A DNA stretch of 64,000 nt from an uncultured Alphaproteobacteria bacterium (GTDB lineage Bacteria > Pseudomonadota > Alphaproteobacteria > HIMB59 > GCA-002718135). Of this stretch, positions 8,329-17,300 are shown in pieces (the first letter of the stretch is position 1; each line of letters starts with the position of its first letter). The position numbers and the translations under genes were made by a program. Below the pieces are notes generated by a model that saw nothing but the letters and a program-made list of their open reading frames with translations, was not told the DNA's origin and searched no databases. Location: contig CABXWB010000006.1 of NCBI GenBank assembly GCA_902515745.1, positions 25,737-89,736 on the forward strand, in the 5' to 3' direction.

Positions 8329-10071
8329 CTACTCTATAGACGCTTTATCTCTTTTATCACTTACTGCAGCAACTATTGGACTGATAACACCTTTAGCCTT
8401 AACATTTAAACATGCAGTTTTACCACTTTCTAACGCTCTTTTTAAAGCGGGGCCTAAATCTTCTCTTTTAGTAACTAATTCTCCATGTCCTCCAAAACCC
8501 TCAAAAATTGAATGAAATGGAATATCTCTAAAATCAGTTGCAAAGTGTTTCCCACTTTCAAACAACCTTTCTTGTTGTTGAGAAATACAGTCAAGACCTC
8601 CATTGTTATCGATAACTACAACAATAGGTTTTTTTTCTTGAAATGCAGCTTCAATTGATAATCCGCCAGATAAAAATGCACCATCTCCACTTATTAAAAC
8701 AACATTAGATTTAGGATTAAGATTTTTCGCTGATACTGCAAAAGGAACTCCAACACCTAACATACTAAAAGTGCCTGGATGTAATATTCCTCCAAGTTTT
8801 TTACCTTTTGATCCAGCAATATTAATTGCAATCTCAGACCAGAAATGTGTGTTTCCACCATCAATAACTAACCAATCATTTTCAGTTAATACTTCTTGAA
8901 CATCTAAAGCTAACTGAAGAGGATGAATTTTTCCACCTTCTTTTTTAGCCTCTTCAGTTTCTTTATTTAAATCATCTAATGTTTTATCAATCCAATTTTT
9001 TTTCTCTTTTTTATTCTTATCAAACCATTCATTATTTAATTTCCATTTACTATTTTTCTTTAATTCTACGAGTTTATCCAAAAAGACTCCAGGATCACAA
9101 AGTAAATTAATATCTGCAGCTCTATTTAATTCTATTTCTTCATGTGATCCATTAATACAAACAAGCTTTGTGCTTTTTGGAAAAAGTGGAGGATTACCAA
9201 AATTCATTTGATTATCAAGACGTGCACCAATCATAAGAACCAAATCTGATTCATTGAGAGCCATCTTTGATGGGGGATATTGATGAATATCTGCAAGACC
9301 CATATATGTATCTGCCTCTTCACCTAAAAGTTTTTGGTGGTATGGTATATTAAATATTGGAATATTTAATTCAAACCCAGCTTGCTCTAATTTTTTTTCT
9401 GCACTAGACCACCAAACTCCATGCCCTCCAATAAAAACTGGTTTTTTAGCATTAATTGCTAGATCAAATATTTCATTTAAACTCTTAGGATCGGGCCAAG
9501 CTTTTGCTAAAGGTTTTTTTTGTTGAGTAAACGGTCTTTCTTCTAAACCTGCATCATCTGCAAATGATGAAAACATTATATCTACTGGCACACTTAAATG
9601 TACAGCACCTGGATAACCATTTGTTGCTATTCTATAAGCTTTATCTACGAACTCCCTTATTCTATTGCCATCTGTTATACTGGCACTGTATTTTGTTAAA
9701 GGTGCAGCAATAGATACATCATCTATTTCCTTAAAACCGCCTGATCCTTGTCTTTTTAAGCTACTAGATCCAGTTATAAAAATAACAGGGGATCTTTCAC
9801 CCCAAGCTTCCATCATTGAGGGTACTGCATTTGCGAAACCTTCTGGCCCAACAATACAAACAGATGGTTTTCTTGATATTCTAGTATGACCATCAGCTAA
9901 ATGACCAGCAATTTGTTCATGAGGACAATTAATTACATTAATTTGACACTCCATAAATCCTTCAAGTGCCGGATTACAAAAACCTCCAGAAAGTGTAAAA
10001 ACATTATCAATACCTTTGTCTTTAATAGCTCTTGCAACTAATGCTCCACCTCTAATCTTTTTATCTCCCAT
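8329..10071 (-). CDS. Thiamine-diphosphate-dependent decarboxylase/lyase family enzyme
   Basis: Three-domain ThDP enzyme, 580 aa (acetolactate synthase / benzoylformate decarboxylase / oxalyl-CoA decarboxylase superfamily). The cofactor-activating Glu52 is in PHEQIAGHLADG, the central domain holds a GGHGVWWS stretch, and the Mg-ThDP motif begins at GDG (Asp463) and ends in NNGG. It abuts the FMN 2-hydroxyacid dehydrogenase with one base between them, suggesting that the 2-oxoacid made there is decarboxylated or ligated here. Acetolactate synthase is less likely because no small regulatory subunit or ilvC follows. Exact reaction unknown. Confidence 0.87.
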   Translation of the reverse strand: MGDKKIRGGALVARAIKDKGIDNVFTLSGGFCNPALEGFMECQINVINCPHEQIAGHLADGHTRISRKPSVCIVGPEGFANAVPSMMEAWGERSPVIFITGSSSLKRQGSGGFKEIDDVSIAAPLTKYSASITDGNRIREFVDKAYRIATNGYPGAVHLSVPVDIMFSSFADDAGLEERPFTQQKKPLAKAWPDPKSLNEIFDLAINAKKPVFIGGHGVWWSSAEKKLEQAGFELNIPIFNIPYHQKLLGEEADTYMGLADIHQYPPSKMALNESDLVLMIGARLDNQMNFGNPPLFPKSTKLVCINGSHEEIELNRAADINLLCDPGVFLDKLVELKKNSKWKLNNEWFDKNKKEKKNWIDKTLDDLNKETEEAKKEGGKIHPLQLALDVQEVLTENDWLVIDGGNTHFWSEIAINIAGSKGKKLGGILHPGTFSMLGVGVPFAVSAKNLNPKSNVVLISGDGAFLSGGLSIEAAFQEKKPIVVVIDNNGGLDCISQQQERLFESGKHFATDFRDIPFHSIFEGFGGHGELVTKREDLGPALKRALESGKTACLNVKAKGVISPIVAAVSDKRDKASIE

Positions 10072-10072
10072 C

Positions 10073-11236
10073 TTAATACTTTATATCCTTAAAAAATTTC
10101 TCTGCTATAATTTTTTTATCAACTTCATTTATATCGGTTAATCCCACTAAGCCAAGATTTGTACTTAACTCTTCTTTAATTAGGTTAATGATTCTTCTAA
10201 GACCTCTTGCACCATCTGCTCCAATAGCATACATTAAAGGTCTGCCAAACATAACAAAGTTAGCTCCCAGGGCTAATGCGCGTAAAATATCACTACCACT
10301 TCTAATGCCACTATCAAAAAATATTGGAAAATCTTCTCCCAAAGCTTTTCGTATTAATGGCAAAGCATTAATAGAAGCAGTAGCACTATCTAATTGCCTT
10401 CCACCATGATTTGATACTTGAATTGCATCAGCACCAGCCTCTTTAATATTCAAAGCATCTTCAAAATTCATTACTCCTTTGATTATTAATTTTCCTTTCC
10501 AAGCGTCTCGAACTCTTTTTAGAGTATTCCAATCAGTTGCTCCTCTACTTTCTTTTCGTCTAAAAATTTGATCACCACTTTTAGAGGTAACATAATTCAT
10601 TGGTTGTGGAGCGCCTTTGAACAAAGTTGTTAAGCTCCATTGAGGATGTAGTGCAAAATCTAAAAATTGTTTTGGGCCAATTTTAAAGGGATAACCAAAG
10701 CCATTTCTATCATCTCTGGCTCTTCGTGAAAGAATTGGAACATCAACAGTAAGGATCAAAACCTTGTATCCAATACTTTCTGCTCTTTTTAATAATTCCA
10801 TAATAAATTCTTCACTTTGAAAAATATATATTTGCATCCATGAATGACCTTCTGAAAAAGTAAACATATCTTCAAGTGTTGTACTCGAAGCCATTGAAAC
10901 ACATGTTGGAATATTATTATATGCACTTTCTTTAGCTATCATTTTATCTGCTTCAGGCCATGAAAGATTTGTCATTCCCATTGGTGCAAATCCAAATGGA
11001 TAATCAAAATGAAAATCAAATATTTTTTTACTTAAATTTCTATTCTCAACATTTCTAAAAACCTTAGGTTCAAGTCTAATTTGATCTAATGCAGTACTAT
11101 TAATTTCAGCAAGTTTATCATCTCCTGATGCTCCATCAATAAAATCAAAGACTAATTTAGGTAATCTTTTTTTAGATAATCTTATCGCATCATCTATTGT
11201 ATAGATTTTAGTGCTAGGTCTAATAAGCTCATTCAT
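10073..11236 (-). CDS. FMN-dependent alpha-hydroxy-acid dehydrogenase/oxidase
   Basis: Lactate/glycolate/mandelate dehydrogenase family, 387 aa. Active-site features are visible: catalytic His277 in SNHGGRQLD, the FMN Lys in IIKGVMNFEDA, Tyr in MQIYIF, the FAPMGMTNL N-terminal flavin segment, and the phosphate-binding FDSGIRSGSDILRALALGA. It converts a 2-hydroxyacid to the 2-oxoacid, passing electrons to oxygen or the respiratory chain. The pairing with a ThDP enzyme and an aldehyde dehydrogenase mirrors mdlB-mdlC-mdlD. Substrate cannot be told from sequence. Confidence 0.92.
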   Translation of the reverse strand: MNELIRPSTKIYTIDDAIRLSKKRLPKLVFDFIDGASGDDKLAEINSTALDQIRLEPKVFRNVENRNLSKKIFDFHFDYPFGFAPMGMTNLSWPEADKMIAKESAYNNIPTCVSMASSTTLEDMFTFSEGHSWMQIYIFQSEEFIMELLKRAESIGYKVLILTVDVPILSRRARDDRNGFGYPFKIGPKQFLDFALHPQWSLTTLFKGAPQPMNYVTSKSGDQIFRRKESRGATDWNTLKRVRDAWKGKLIIKGVMNFEDALNIKEAGADAIQVSNHGGRQLDSATASINALPLIRKALGEDFPIFFDSGIRSGSDILRALALGANFVMFGRPLMYAIGADGARGLRRIINLIKEELSTNLGLVGLTDINEVDKKIIAEKFFKDIKY

Positions 11237-11284
11237 TTTAATATTTGTATTCTAATATAATTTATAATTCTATTATAAAATATA

Positions 11285-12514
11285 TTAGTTTTTTGAAATA
11301 CCCTTCCAAGGTATTGGACTAGATGGAATATCTTCTTTTATACCTCTTTGTATTTCTCCTTTCTCATCATACATTGGTAAAGTACATATTTCACCTTTTT
11401 GCACACTACCATCATCACATCTAACATCTACTATTGTGTCTGGCCCAAACTCTGCTTTATCCATATGAACTATAGCAACACCACAAACTTGAAATGGCGA
11501 CCATGTACTTGAAGTTACAATTCCAACTTTTTTATTATCAATAGAAATTTCAGAATCAACCAACGCAAAGCTATTTTCTACTCTCATACCCCATGTTAAA
11601 CAATCTTTGCTTGCATTAAGTAAATAATCTCTTCCAATAAAATCTCCTTTATTAAAATCTATAAACTTTCCTAATCCAACGGCAAATGGAGATCGATCTC
11701 TCGTAAAATCTCTCCCTGCAGATAAGAGACCTGCCTCAATTCTTCTACATCTAAATCCTGGTGAGGCTGTTAGAATCATTCCCATTTCTTCACCTTTACT
11801 GAGTATTAAGTCTCCAATTTTTTTTGAATCATTTTCTGGTCTTAAATAAATTTCCCAGCCAAGTTCATTTGTAAAGCCTGTTCTGCTTATAAGCACTTCT
11901 TCTGAATCAATTGAAGTTTCAACCCAATCAAAATAATTAAAATTATTTTTTAATGGTTGATCAACTAGTTTTTCTAAAAGTTTTAAAGATTTAGGGCCTT
12001 GTATTTGACTGACCCAAACGTTTGGATCTTTAATTTCAACATCTAAATTTTTCGAATGAGCTTTGTACCAACTATATAAATGTCCATCACCTTGTGCAAA
12101 CCAAAATTTATTTTTTTCTAATCTTAATAATAATCCATCTGAAATCATTCCCCCATCATGGTAACAAGCAAATTGATAAGAACATCGTCCTATTTTTACT
12201 TTTGAAATATCCCTAGGAAATATTTGTTGAAGTAAATTTTCAGCATCCGGACCAGAGATTTCGTATGGATGCTCACCCGTATGACGTAAAATTATTTCTC
12301 GTCTAGCTTTCCAATACATTTCATCTGCTGTAGCATGAGATAATTTTTCAAGCGTAAATCTGCCATCGGCGTAGTTAGTATATTCTGGGTTAAGTGGTAA
12401 CTCTTGATATGTAAGAGGATGTATTTTCATAGGCCTAGCCAAATCTAAAGATCTACCAGTTTCTTTAACCACTGGCTTTACAACAAATCTGAAATTACTA
12501 ACTAAATCTCCCAT
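11285..12514 (-). CDS. GcvT-like aminomethyltransferase family protein (second paralogue)
   Basis: Folate-binding GcvT-fold protein, 409 aa, with YEISGPDAENLLQQIFPRDI, DGGMISDGLLLRL, IQGPKS, SRTGFTNELGWEIYL and the C-terminal GxVTSSTWSPF pattern of the family. It has an extra N-terminal segment of about 60 residues compared with T-protein. It lacks the SYGNEF-type DmdA block and is clearly divergent from the DmdA-like gene four genes downstream, so the operon carries two folate-dependent methyl- or formaldehyde-accepting enzymes, perhaps for sequential demethylations. No GcvH or GcvP is in the window, arguing against a glycine cleavage role. Confidence 0.87.
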   Translation of the reverse strand: MGDLVSNFRFVVKPVVKETGRSLDLARPMKIHPLTYQELPLNPEYTNYADGRFTLEKLSHATADEMYWKARREIILRHTGEHPYEISGPDAENLLQQIFPRDISKVKIGRCSYQFACYHDGGMISDGLLLRLEKNKFWFAQGDGHLYSWYKAHSKNLDVEIKDPNVWVSQIQGPKSLKLLEKLVDQPLKNNFNYFDWVETSIDSEEVLISRTGFTNELGWEIYLRPENDSKKIGDLILSKGEEMGMILTASPGFRCRRIEAGLLSAGRDFTRDRSPFAVGLGKFIDFNKGDFIGRDYLLNASKDCLTWGMRVENSFALVDSEISIDNKKVGIVTSSTWSPFQVCGVAIVHMDKAEFGPDTIVDVRCDDGSVQKGEICTLPMYDEKGEIQRGIKEDIPSSPIPWKGISKN

Positions 12515-12555
12515 AAAATTTGTTCAACTTATCACAAAATAATGAAAAAAAAATT

Positions 12556-13479
12556 TTAAAATAAATTCTTAATTGCTTCAATATGTCGTGGCTTTACTTC
12601 ACAGCATCCACCAACTAGAGTAACACCTTCATTTAAAGATTTTAAAACAAACTTTTTATATTTTTCTTCTTTAAATTCCTCTTTTCGAGTCCCAAGTAAC
12701 TCAACGGGATCAATATAATCATAATGTCCTTCAAAACCTTCTGAATTGAATTTTTCTTCATTACTAGTAGGCAGTTGTTTAAATAAATTCATTTTATAAC
12801 CAAAAGGAAGCTTTTGTTTATTAAATATAGGAATGCTTAAATTTACGATTTCAGGTGATACGCAGGCTGATACTATGCCGCAACAATTAAATTTTTGAAT
12901 AGTTTCAAAAAGTTCTTCAAGACTTTCTCCAGATGGTAATTTCCCATCATAACGTAAGTGCACACCTACAAGAACTTGTTTATTAAATTCTTTTGAAGCT
13001 TCCAAAGCAATTTTTATTTCTTTGATGGAACACAAAACATCTAAGTAAAATATATCGACGTAATCTTTTAATATTTTTGCAATTTCATGAAAATAATTAA
13101 ACATTGTTTCATCAGTTTCAAAATGTATTGGGGAATATGTATTTCCTTGGTTTGGTAGAGAGCCTGCGAGAATAATTTTCTTATCACTTTCATTTTTTGC
13201 TTTTAATGCGAGTGCTCCAGCAGATCTTATTCCAAATTCAAATTTATCAAGTAAATTGTATTTTTTTAATAATCTCCTTCTAACACTAAAATTTGATGTA
13301 ACGATTAATTGTGATCCCGCATTTATAAAATTTTTATGCATTTCTACGACCATTGAGTGATTATTTTCATTTAATAAAGCTTCTGCAGACCAAAGATCAC
13401 CTGTAGTTTCTAAACCCATTTCCATTAAAGTTTGACCGGAACCACCATCAAAGAGGTATTTCTTATTTTTTAAAAACAT
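12556..13479 (-). CDS. Homocysteine S-methyltransferase family protein
   Basis: Cobalamin-independent, zinc-dependent methyltransferase, 307 aa, single pterin-free domain as in MmuM and BHMT. The zinc cysteines are all present: Cys206 in SACVSPE and Cys292/Cys293 in GGCCEVKPRH; the N-terminal DGGSGQTLMEMG and TSNF motifs fit. It would make methionine from homocysteine with a methylated donor such as S-methylmethionine, DMSP or glycine betaine. It is the first enzyme gene after the solute-binding protein, separated by a stem-loop, so it is probably part of the same import and demethylation operon. Confidence 0.9.
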   Translation of the reverse strand: MFLKNKKYLFDGGSGQTLMEMGLETTGDLWSAEALLNENNHSMVVEMHKNFINAGSQLIVTSNFSVRRRLLKKYNLLDKFEFGIRSAGALALKAKNESDKKIILAGSLPNQGNTYSPIHFETDETMFNYFHEIAKILKDYVDIFYLDVLCSIKEIKIALEASKEFNKQVLVGVHLRYDGKLPSGESLEELFETIQKFNCCGIVSACVSPEIVNLSIPIFNKQKLPFGYKMNLFKQLPTSNEEKFNSEGFEGHYDYIDPVELLGTRKEEFKEEKYKKFVLKSLNEGVTLVGGCCEVKPRHIEAIKNLF

Positions 13480-13505
13480 TTTTTTGTGAGATTAGTTGAA
13501 ATAAT

Positions 13506-13527
13506 GTGGCGCATTTAAATGCGCCAC
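13506..13527 (-). terminator. Intercistronic stem-loop after the solute-binding protein gene
   Basis: Perfect inverted repeat with arms GTGGCGCA and TGCGCCAC around TTTAAA (the whole 22 bases are palindromic). It lies between the solute-binding protein stop and the homocysteine methyltransferase start. On the minus strand it is followed by ATTATTTC rather than a U-run, so it more likely stabilises the upstream mRNA end, or terminates partially, than acts as a full terminator. Confidence 0.65.
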
Positions 13528-13543
13528 AAAGAAAATTAATATT

Positions 13544-15172
13544 TTATGCAAACCACCAACGTTCAGAAAGTTTGTTACCGTCACTTTCCCAGTTACCAGC
13601 AACGTCTTCTCCGTGAGCAAGTTTTTTAGAACCAGCACCAACATATTGGTTAAATGCATAAACAATTGCACCACCATCGTAGTTACAAAGAGCTTGTGCT
13701 TCCCAGTACATTGATTTTCTTTTTTCTGCATCAAGTTCTGATCTAGCAGATCTAACAAGTTCATTGAAACGAACAGTTGAATCAGTTTGAACTAGATTAC
13801 CCCAAGCAGCTTCATTCCATTCAGTATCATCTGTGAATGCAGCAGACCACATCATATCTTCTGTAGGTCTTCCACCCCAAGAACTCATACTGAAGCCTTT
13901 AGTATTCCATACGTTACTCCAGTAACCATCTTCAGGCTCTTTTTTAACCCTAAGATCGATACCACATTCTTGAGCGGAAGCTGCAATCAAGTTAGTTGCA
14001 TCTGTACAACCTGCATAAGGAACCTCAGAAGTACTAATTTCAATTGGTCCACTTACACCAGATTTTTTCCAGTGATAAGAAGCTTTATCAGCATCGAACT
14101 CTCTTTGCTCTAAAGCACCATTGTGATATGGGTGCGCGGTAGAGATCGGATGATCATTACCAACAGTACCATATCCAAGCATAATCTTATCAACAATTTC
14201 CTGCCTTTTAATTGCAAATTTTAATGCCATACGAACATCAAAGTTATCAAACGGTGGAACGTTTAATCTCATTGGCGCTGTATAGTGAGCGTACCCAGAA
14301 GCTGCTGTGATTTCTACACTAGGATTTCTAGTTAATAGATTTGCAGTTCTAAGATCAACACCATTCATCCAATCAATTTCACCATTTAATAAAGCTGCTT
14401 GTCTTGTTGCAGGATCATTAATTCCAATTACTTCAACTGAATCAAAGTGTGCAACACCATCACCTTTAAAATAATTTGGATTTCTTTTTCCAAATTTTGC
14501 ACCAACACCTGGGTTGAATTCATCCATAATATATGGACCAGTTCCAATCGTAGATTGAGCGTCAACCACTCCATCTTTTGTTGGTTTAATCATAATGTGA
14601 TAGTCAGTTGTTATTGCAGGCCAATCGGCATTAGCTCCTTTTAGCTTAAAAATAACTCTGTCATTTCCATCAGCTGAAATTGTATCAATTTGAGATAACA
14701 ACCCACCTGCTGCCGAAGCAGTATCTGGATTCATATGATACTGGTAGTTGAGTACAACATCTTCTGCAGTCATTGATTTACCATTATGGAATTCAACTCC
14801 TTTACGAAGATTATACACCCAAGTTTGAGCATCATCTGATTCAATTGATTCAGCTAGCTCTCCAACAATTGTATGATCTGAATCAACAACTGTTAGACAG
14901 TTCTGATATGACCAAGCAGTAGCTTGCATAAACGAGCTCTGATAAGTCGCTGGATCAAGAGTATCAGTTGCATCTGCTGCACTGTTACCCCATCTTAAAT
15001 GTCCACCTTTTTTTGGTGTAGCAGCAACCGCTTTATCTGCTAAAGATAATGCAATTGGAAGCGTAACCCCAGTAGCAAGGACAGACATCATGAACTGTCT
15101 TCTATCAATAAGCCCTTTTGTAAGCTTTGAAGACTGTTCCTCAATGTATTTGTCTATTTTCTTATTTTTCAT
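13544..15172 (-). CDS. ABC transporter substrate-binding protein, family 5 (peptide/opine/nickel type), Tat signal
   Basis: Periplasmic binding protein of 542 aa when started at the ATG preceded by GGGAGG, a strong ribosome site five bases upstream; the open frame extends 35 codons further without support. A twin-arginine motif (DRRQFMM, Arg24-Arg25) precedes a hydrophobic stretch and an AVA-type cleavage site near residue 50, implying folded export. The SBP_bac_5 core includes LRKGVEFHNGKSMTAEDVV. It is divergent from its two permeases and ATPase, an unusual arrangement, and shares a promoter region with them. Likely ligand is a peptide-like or opine-like solute; identity unknown. Confidence 0.92.
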   Translation of the reverse strand: MKNKKIDKYIEEQSSKLTKGLIDRRQFMMSVLATGVTLPIALSLADKAVAATPKKGGHLRWGNSAADATDTLDPATYQSSFMQATAWSYQNCLTVVDSDHTIVGELAESIESDDAQTWVYNLRKGVEFHNGKSMTAEDVVLNYQYHMNPDTASAAGGLLSQIDTISADGNDRVIFKLKGANADWPAITTDYHIMIKPTKDGVVDAQSTIGTGPYIMDEFNPGVGAKFGKRNPNYFKGDGVAHFDSVEVIGINDPATRQAALLNGEIDWMNGVDLRTANLLTRNPSVEITAASGYAHYTAPMRLNVPPFDNFDVRMALKFAIKRQEIVDKIMLGYGTVGNDHPISTAHPYHNGALEQREFDADKASYHWKKSGVSGPIEISTSEVPYAGCTDATNLIAASAQECGIDLRVKKEPEDGYWSNVWNTKGFSMSSWGGRPTEDMMWSAAFTDDTEWNEAAWGNLVQTDSTVRFNELVRSARSELDAEKRKSMYWEAQALCNYDGGAIVYAFNQYVGAGSKKLAHGEDVAGNWESDGNKLSERWWFA

Positions 15173-15384
15173 TTGTCCTCCCTTATAATTGAACAAAAAC
15201 CTAAGATTTTTGTTCATAATTTCTAGAAATTTAACAAAAAACAAACTTAAGTTAATATATAAAAACATATATAACATTTTAATTCAACGTATAAATTATT
15301 AATTAATTATTAATTTTAGCTTGTATGTTGAGTCAATTTTGACAAAACTTTAAGAACTACAATTGTATCTTTAAGGAGGGTAAC
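15173..15384. promoter_or_regulatory. Divergent promoter region of the ABC-transporter/demethylase divergon
   Basis: Non-coding, very AT-rich. For the plus strand a TTGACA lies at 15339-15344 with TTGTAT 18 bases downstream, a plausible sigma-70 promoter, and the strong ribosome site AAGGAGGG follows at 15373-15380. An inverted repeat GTCAA-TT-TTGAC at 15332-15343 overlaps the -35 box and could be an operator. For the minus strand I see AT-rich -10-like sequences but no decisive promoter. No regulator gene is adjacent. Confidence 0.5.
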
Positions 15385-16383
15385 ATTACTAGGATTCATC
15401 CAATATTTAGAACAATTTTGTTAAGACTTACTCTTGGTCTCGTCACCGTTTTTGCATTTTCGGTAATAATATTTAGTACATTCTCTTTTCTACCAGGAGA
15501 TTTTGCCACAGAAATATTAGGTCAAAGTGCAACAAAATCTGCAGTTAAAGCTCTAAGAGCAGAATTAGGTTTAGATAAACCTCCAGTGACAAGATACTTT
15601 GATTGGCTAGGAAATGTTTTTCAAGGAGATTTTGGAAGTTCTTTTTCTGGAAGATCTAAAGTCCAGGGTGATCAAGGTGATAGATCTAGAGAGGTTGTTG
15701 GATTAATTATTCCAAGGCTTAAGAATACTTTATTTTTAACTGGAGTTGCCGCCATGTTGGCAATTCCTCTATCCTTAATTTTAGGTATCTCAGCAGCATT
15801 ATACAGAAACTCTTATTATGATAGGTCTGCAACTGGAGTCAGCTTAGTGACTGTATCATCACCAGAATTTTTTACTGCTTATATTTTTATTCTTTTATTA
15901 GCGACTCTATTTCCAGTTTTTCCAACAATTGCAACTGTCGATGAGGACACAACTTTAGTTGAAAGATTTTACAGGACGGCACTTCCAGTTTTTACATTAA
16001 CATTAATTACAATGGGTCACATGATGAGAATGACAAGGTCAGCTATAATTAATATTTTATCAAGTGAATATATTGAGATGGCAAAATTATCAGGTGCTTC
16101 AAGATACGAAGTAATTGTTAAGCACGCACTTCCAAATGCATGGGCTCCTATTTCTCAAGTAATTGCAATAAACTTAGCTTATATGTTGATTGGCTCAGTT
16201 GTTGTTGAATACGTTTTTAATTATCAAGGTATTGGCAGACTGATGGTTGGCTCTGTTTACAATCGAGATCTTCCTGTTGTTCAAGCTTGTGCATTAATTT
16301 TTGCATCAACATATGTAATATTAAACCTAATTGCAGACTTGATTGGTATTATTTCTAACCCAAGGTTATTATATCCAAAATGA
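15385..16383 (+). CDS. ABC transporter permease (DppB/OppB type), probable ATT start
   Basis: Inner-membrane permease with about six helices and the EAA loop (EYIEMAKLSGASRYEVI, then HALPNAW). The first conventional start, TTG at 15418, has no ribosome site and would clip the N-terminus. The in-frame ATT at 15385 sits five bases after AAGGAGGG, and the codons from there (TRIHPIFRTILLRLTLG) complete the family's usual N-terminus, so a rare AUU start is proposed. The next permease overlaps by ATGA. Works with the second permease, the double ATPase and the divergent binding protein. Confidence 0.88.
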   Translation: MTRIHPIFRTILLRLTLGLVTVFAFSVIIFSTFSFLPGDFATEILGQSATKSAVKALRAELGLDKPPVTRYFDWLGNVFQGDFGSSFSGRSKVQGDQGDRSREVVGLIIPRLKNTLFLTGVAAMLAIPLSLILGISAALYRNSYYDRSATGVSLVTVSSPEFFTAYIFILLLATLFPVFPTIATVDEDTTLVERFYRTALPVFTLTLITMGHMMRMTRSAIINILSSEYIEMAKLSGASRYEVIVKHALPNAWAPISQVIAINLAYMLIGSVVVEYVFNYQGIGRLMVGSVYNRDLPVVQACALIFASTYVILNLIADLIGIISNPRLLYPK

Positions 16384-17300
16384 GTGAAAATTTATCTTAT
16401 TCTGCGAAAAGTGAAGTTGCAAATTTAATTAAAAGAAGAACGAGAGTTGAAAGATTAAAAATAGCTTTATCTAAAGCTCCAATTTCTGCATGGTTTGGAA
16501 TGGCTGTTTTATTTGTTTATTTTTTTGCTGCTATATTTGCTCCCTTAATTGCACCACATGGAGAAGCAGAAATATTTCCTGTTGCTTATGCTCCTTGGGG
16601 TGATGGGCATATTTTTGGAACTGATCAAATTGGAAGAGATATTTTTTCTCGTATAATATATGCTGCAAGAAATACTATTGGTATTTGTTTATTGGCTACA
16701 TTTATAGCTCTAGGCATAGGAACAGTTTTAGGAATTATTGCAGCTCTTGATAGAAAGTATTTAGATCAGTTATTAAGCAGAATAGTAGATACTTTAATGG
16801 CTATACCTGTAATGATTTTTACTTTCATTCTTTTATCAGTTTTTGGACCAACAAATTTTAATTTAATTGTTATTTTAGGAATTTTAGAATCTACGAGATT
16901 TTTTAGAATTTCAAGATCAGTTGCAGTAGGTCAAGTTGTTTTAGAGTATGTAGAAGTAGCAAGATTAAGAGGTGAAAATTTACCATATATAATCTTTAAA
17001 GAAATTCTTCCAAATATAGCATCACCTTTAATTATTGAATTTGGATTAAGATTTATATTTATAATTTTTACAATATCTAGTCTAAGTTTTTTAGGAATAG
17101 GAATACAACCTCCATCTGCGGATTGGGCATCAATGGTAAGAGAAAATGCAATACTTATTCAATATGCTCAATATGATTTAACGGCAGGCTTGACACCATT
17201 AATTCCAGCTTTTGCAATAGCTTTACTTTGTGTATCCATCAATTTTGTTGTTGATTGGTATCTCTATATTACTAGTGGATTAAAAGATGACGTCAAATAA
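16380..17300 (+). CDS. ABC transporter permease (DppC/OppC type)
   Basis: 306 aa, N-terminal OppC segment (about 60 residues with the first helix), GTDQIGRDIFSRIIYAAR and the EAA-type loop EYVEVARLRGENLPYIIF followed by ILPNIASP. Start ATG overlaps the stop of the first permease by ATGA and its 3' end overlaps the ATPase gene by 14 bases. Partner permease of the peptide/opine-type importer. Confidence 0.93.
   Translation: MSENLSYSAKSEVANLIKRRTRVERLKIALSKAPISAWFGMAVLFVYFFAAIFAPLIAPHGEAEIFPVAYAPWGDGHIFGTDQIGRDIFSRIIYAARNTIGICLLATFIALGIGTVLGIIAALDRKYLDQLLSRIVDTLMAIPVMIFTFILLSVFGPTNFNLIVILGILESTRFFRISRSVAVGQVVLEYVEVARLRGENLPYIIFKEILPNIASPLIIEFGLRFIFIIFTISSLSFLGIGIQPPSADWASMVRENAILIQYAQYDLTAGLTPLIPAFAIALLCVSINFVVDWYLYITSGLKDDVK

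Noticed and set aside
8329..10071. Assignment of the ThDP enzyme as acetolactate synthase IlvB
   Set aside because: No ilvN or ilvC neighbour, and it is embedded with a hydroxyacid dehydrogenase; the superfamily is too broad for this name.
13492..13764. 90-aa open frame on the minus strand at the 3' end of the solute-binding protein gene
   Set aside because: It lies in another frame of the well supported binding-protein gene, has low-complexity Leu/Val/Thr content and runs through the intercistronic hairpin; treated as a shadow.
15173..15277. Upstream extension of the binding protein by 35 residues
   Set aside because: It would place the strong ribosome site inside the gene and put a second hydrophobic segment before the Tat motif; the ATG after GGGAGG is far better.
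15418..15420. TTG as start of the first permease
   Set aside because: No ribosome site precedes it, whereas a strong one sits before the in-frame ATT 33 bases upstream.
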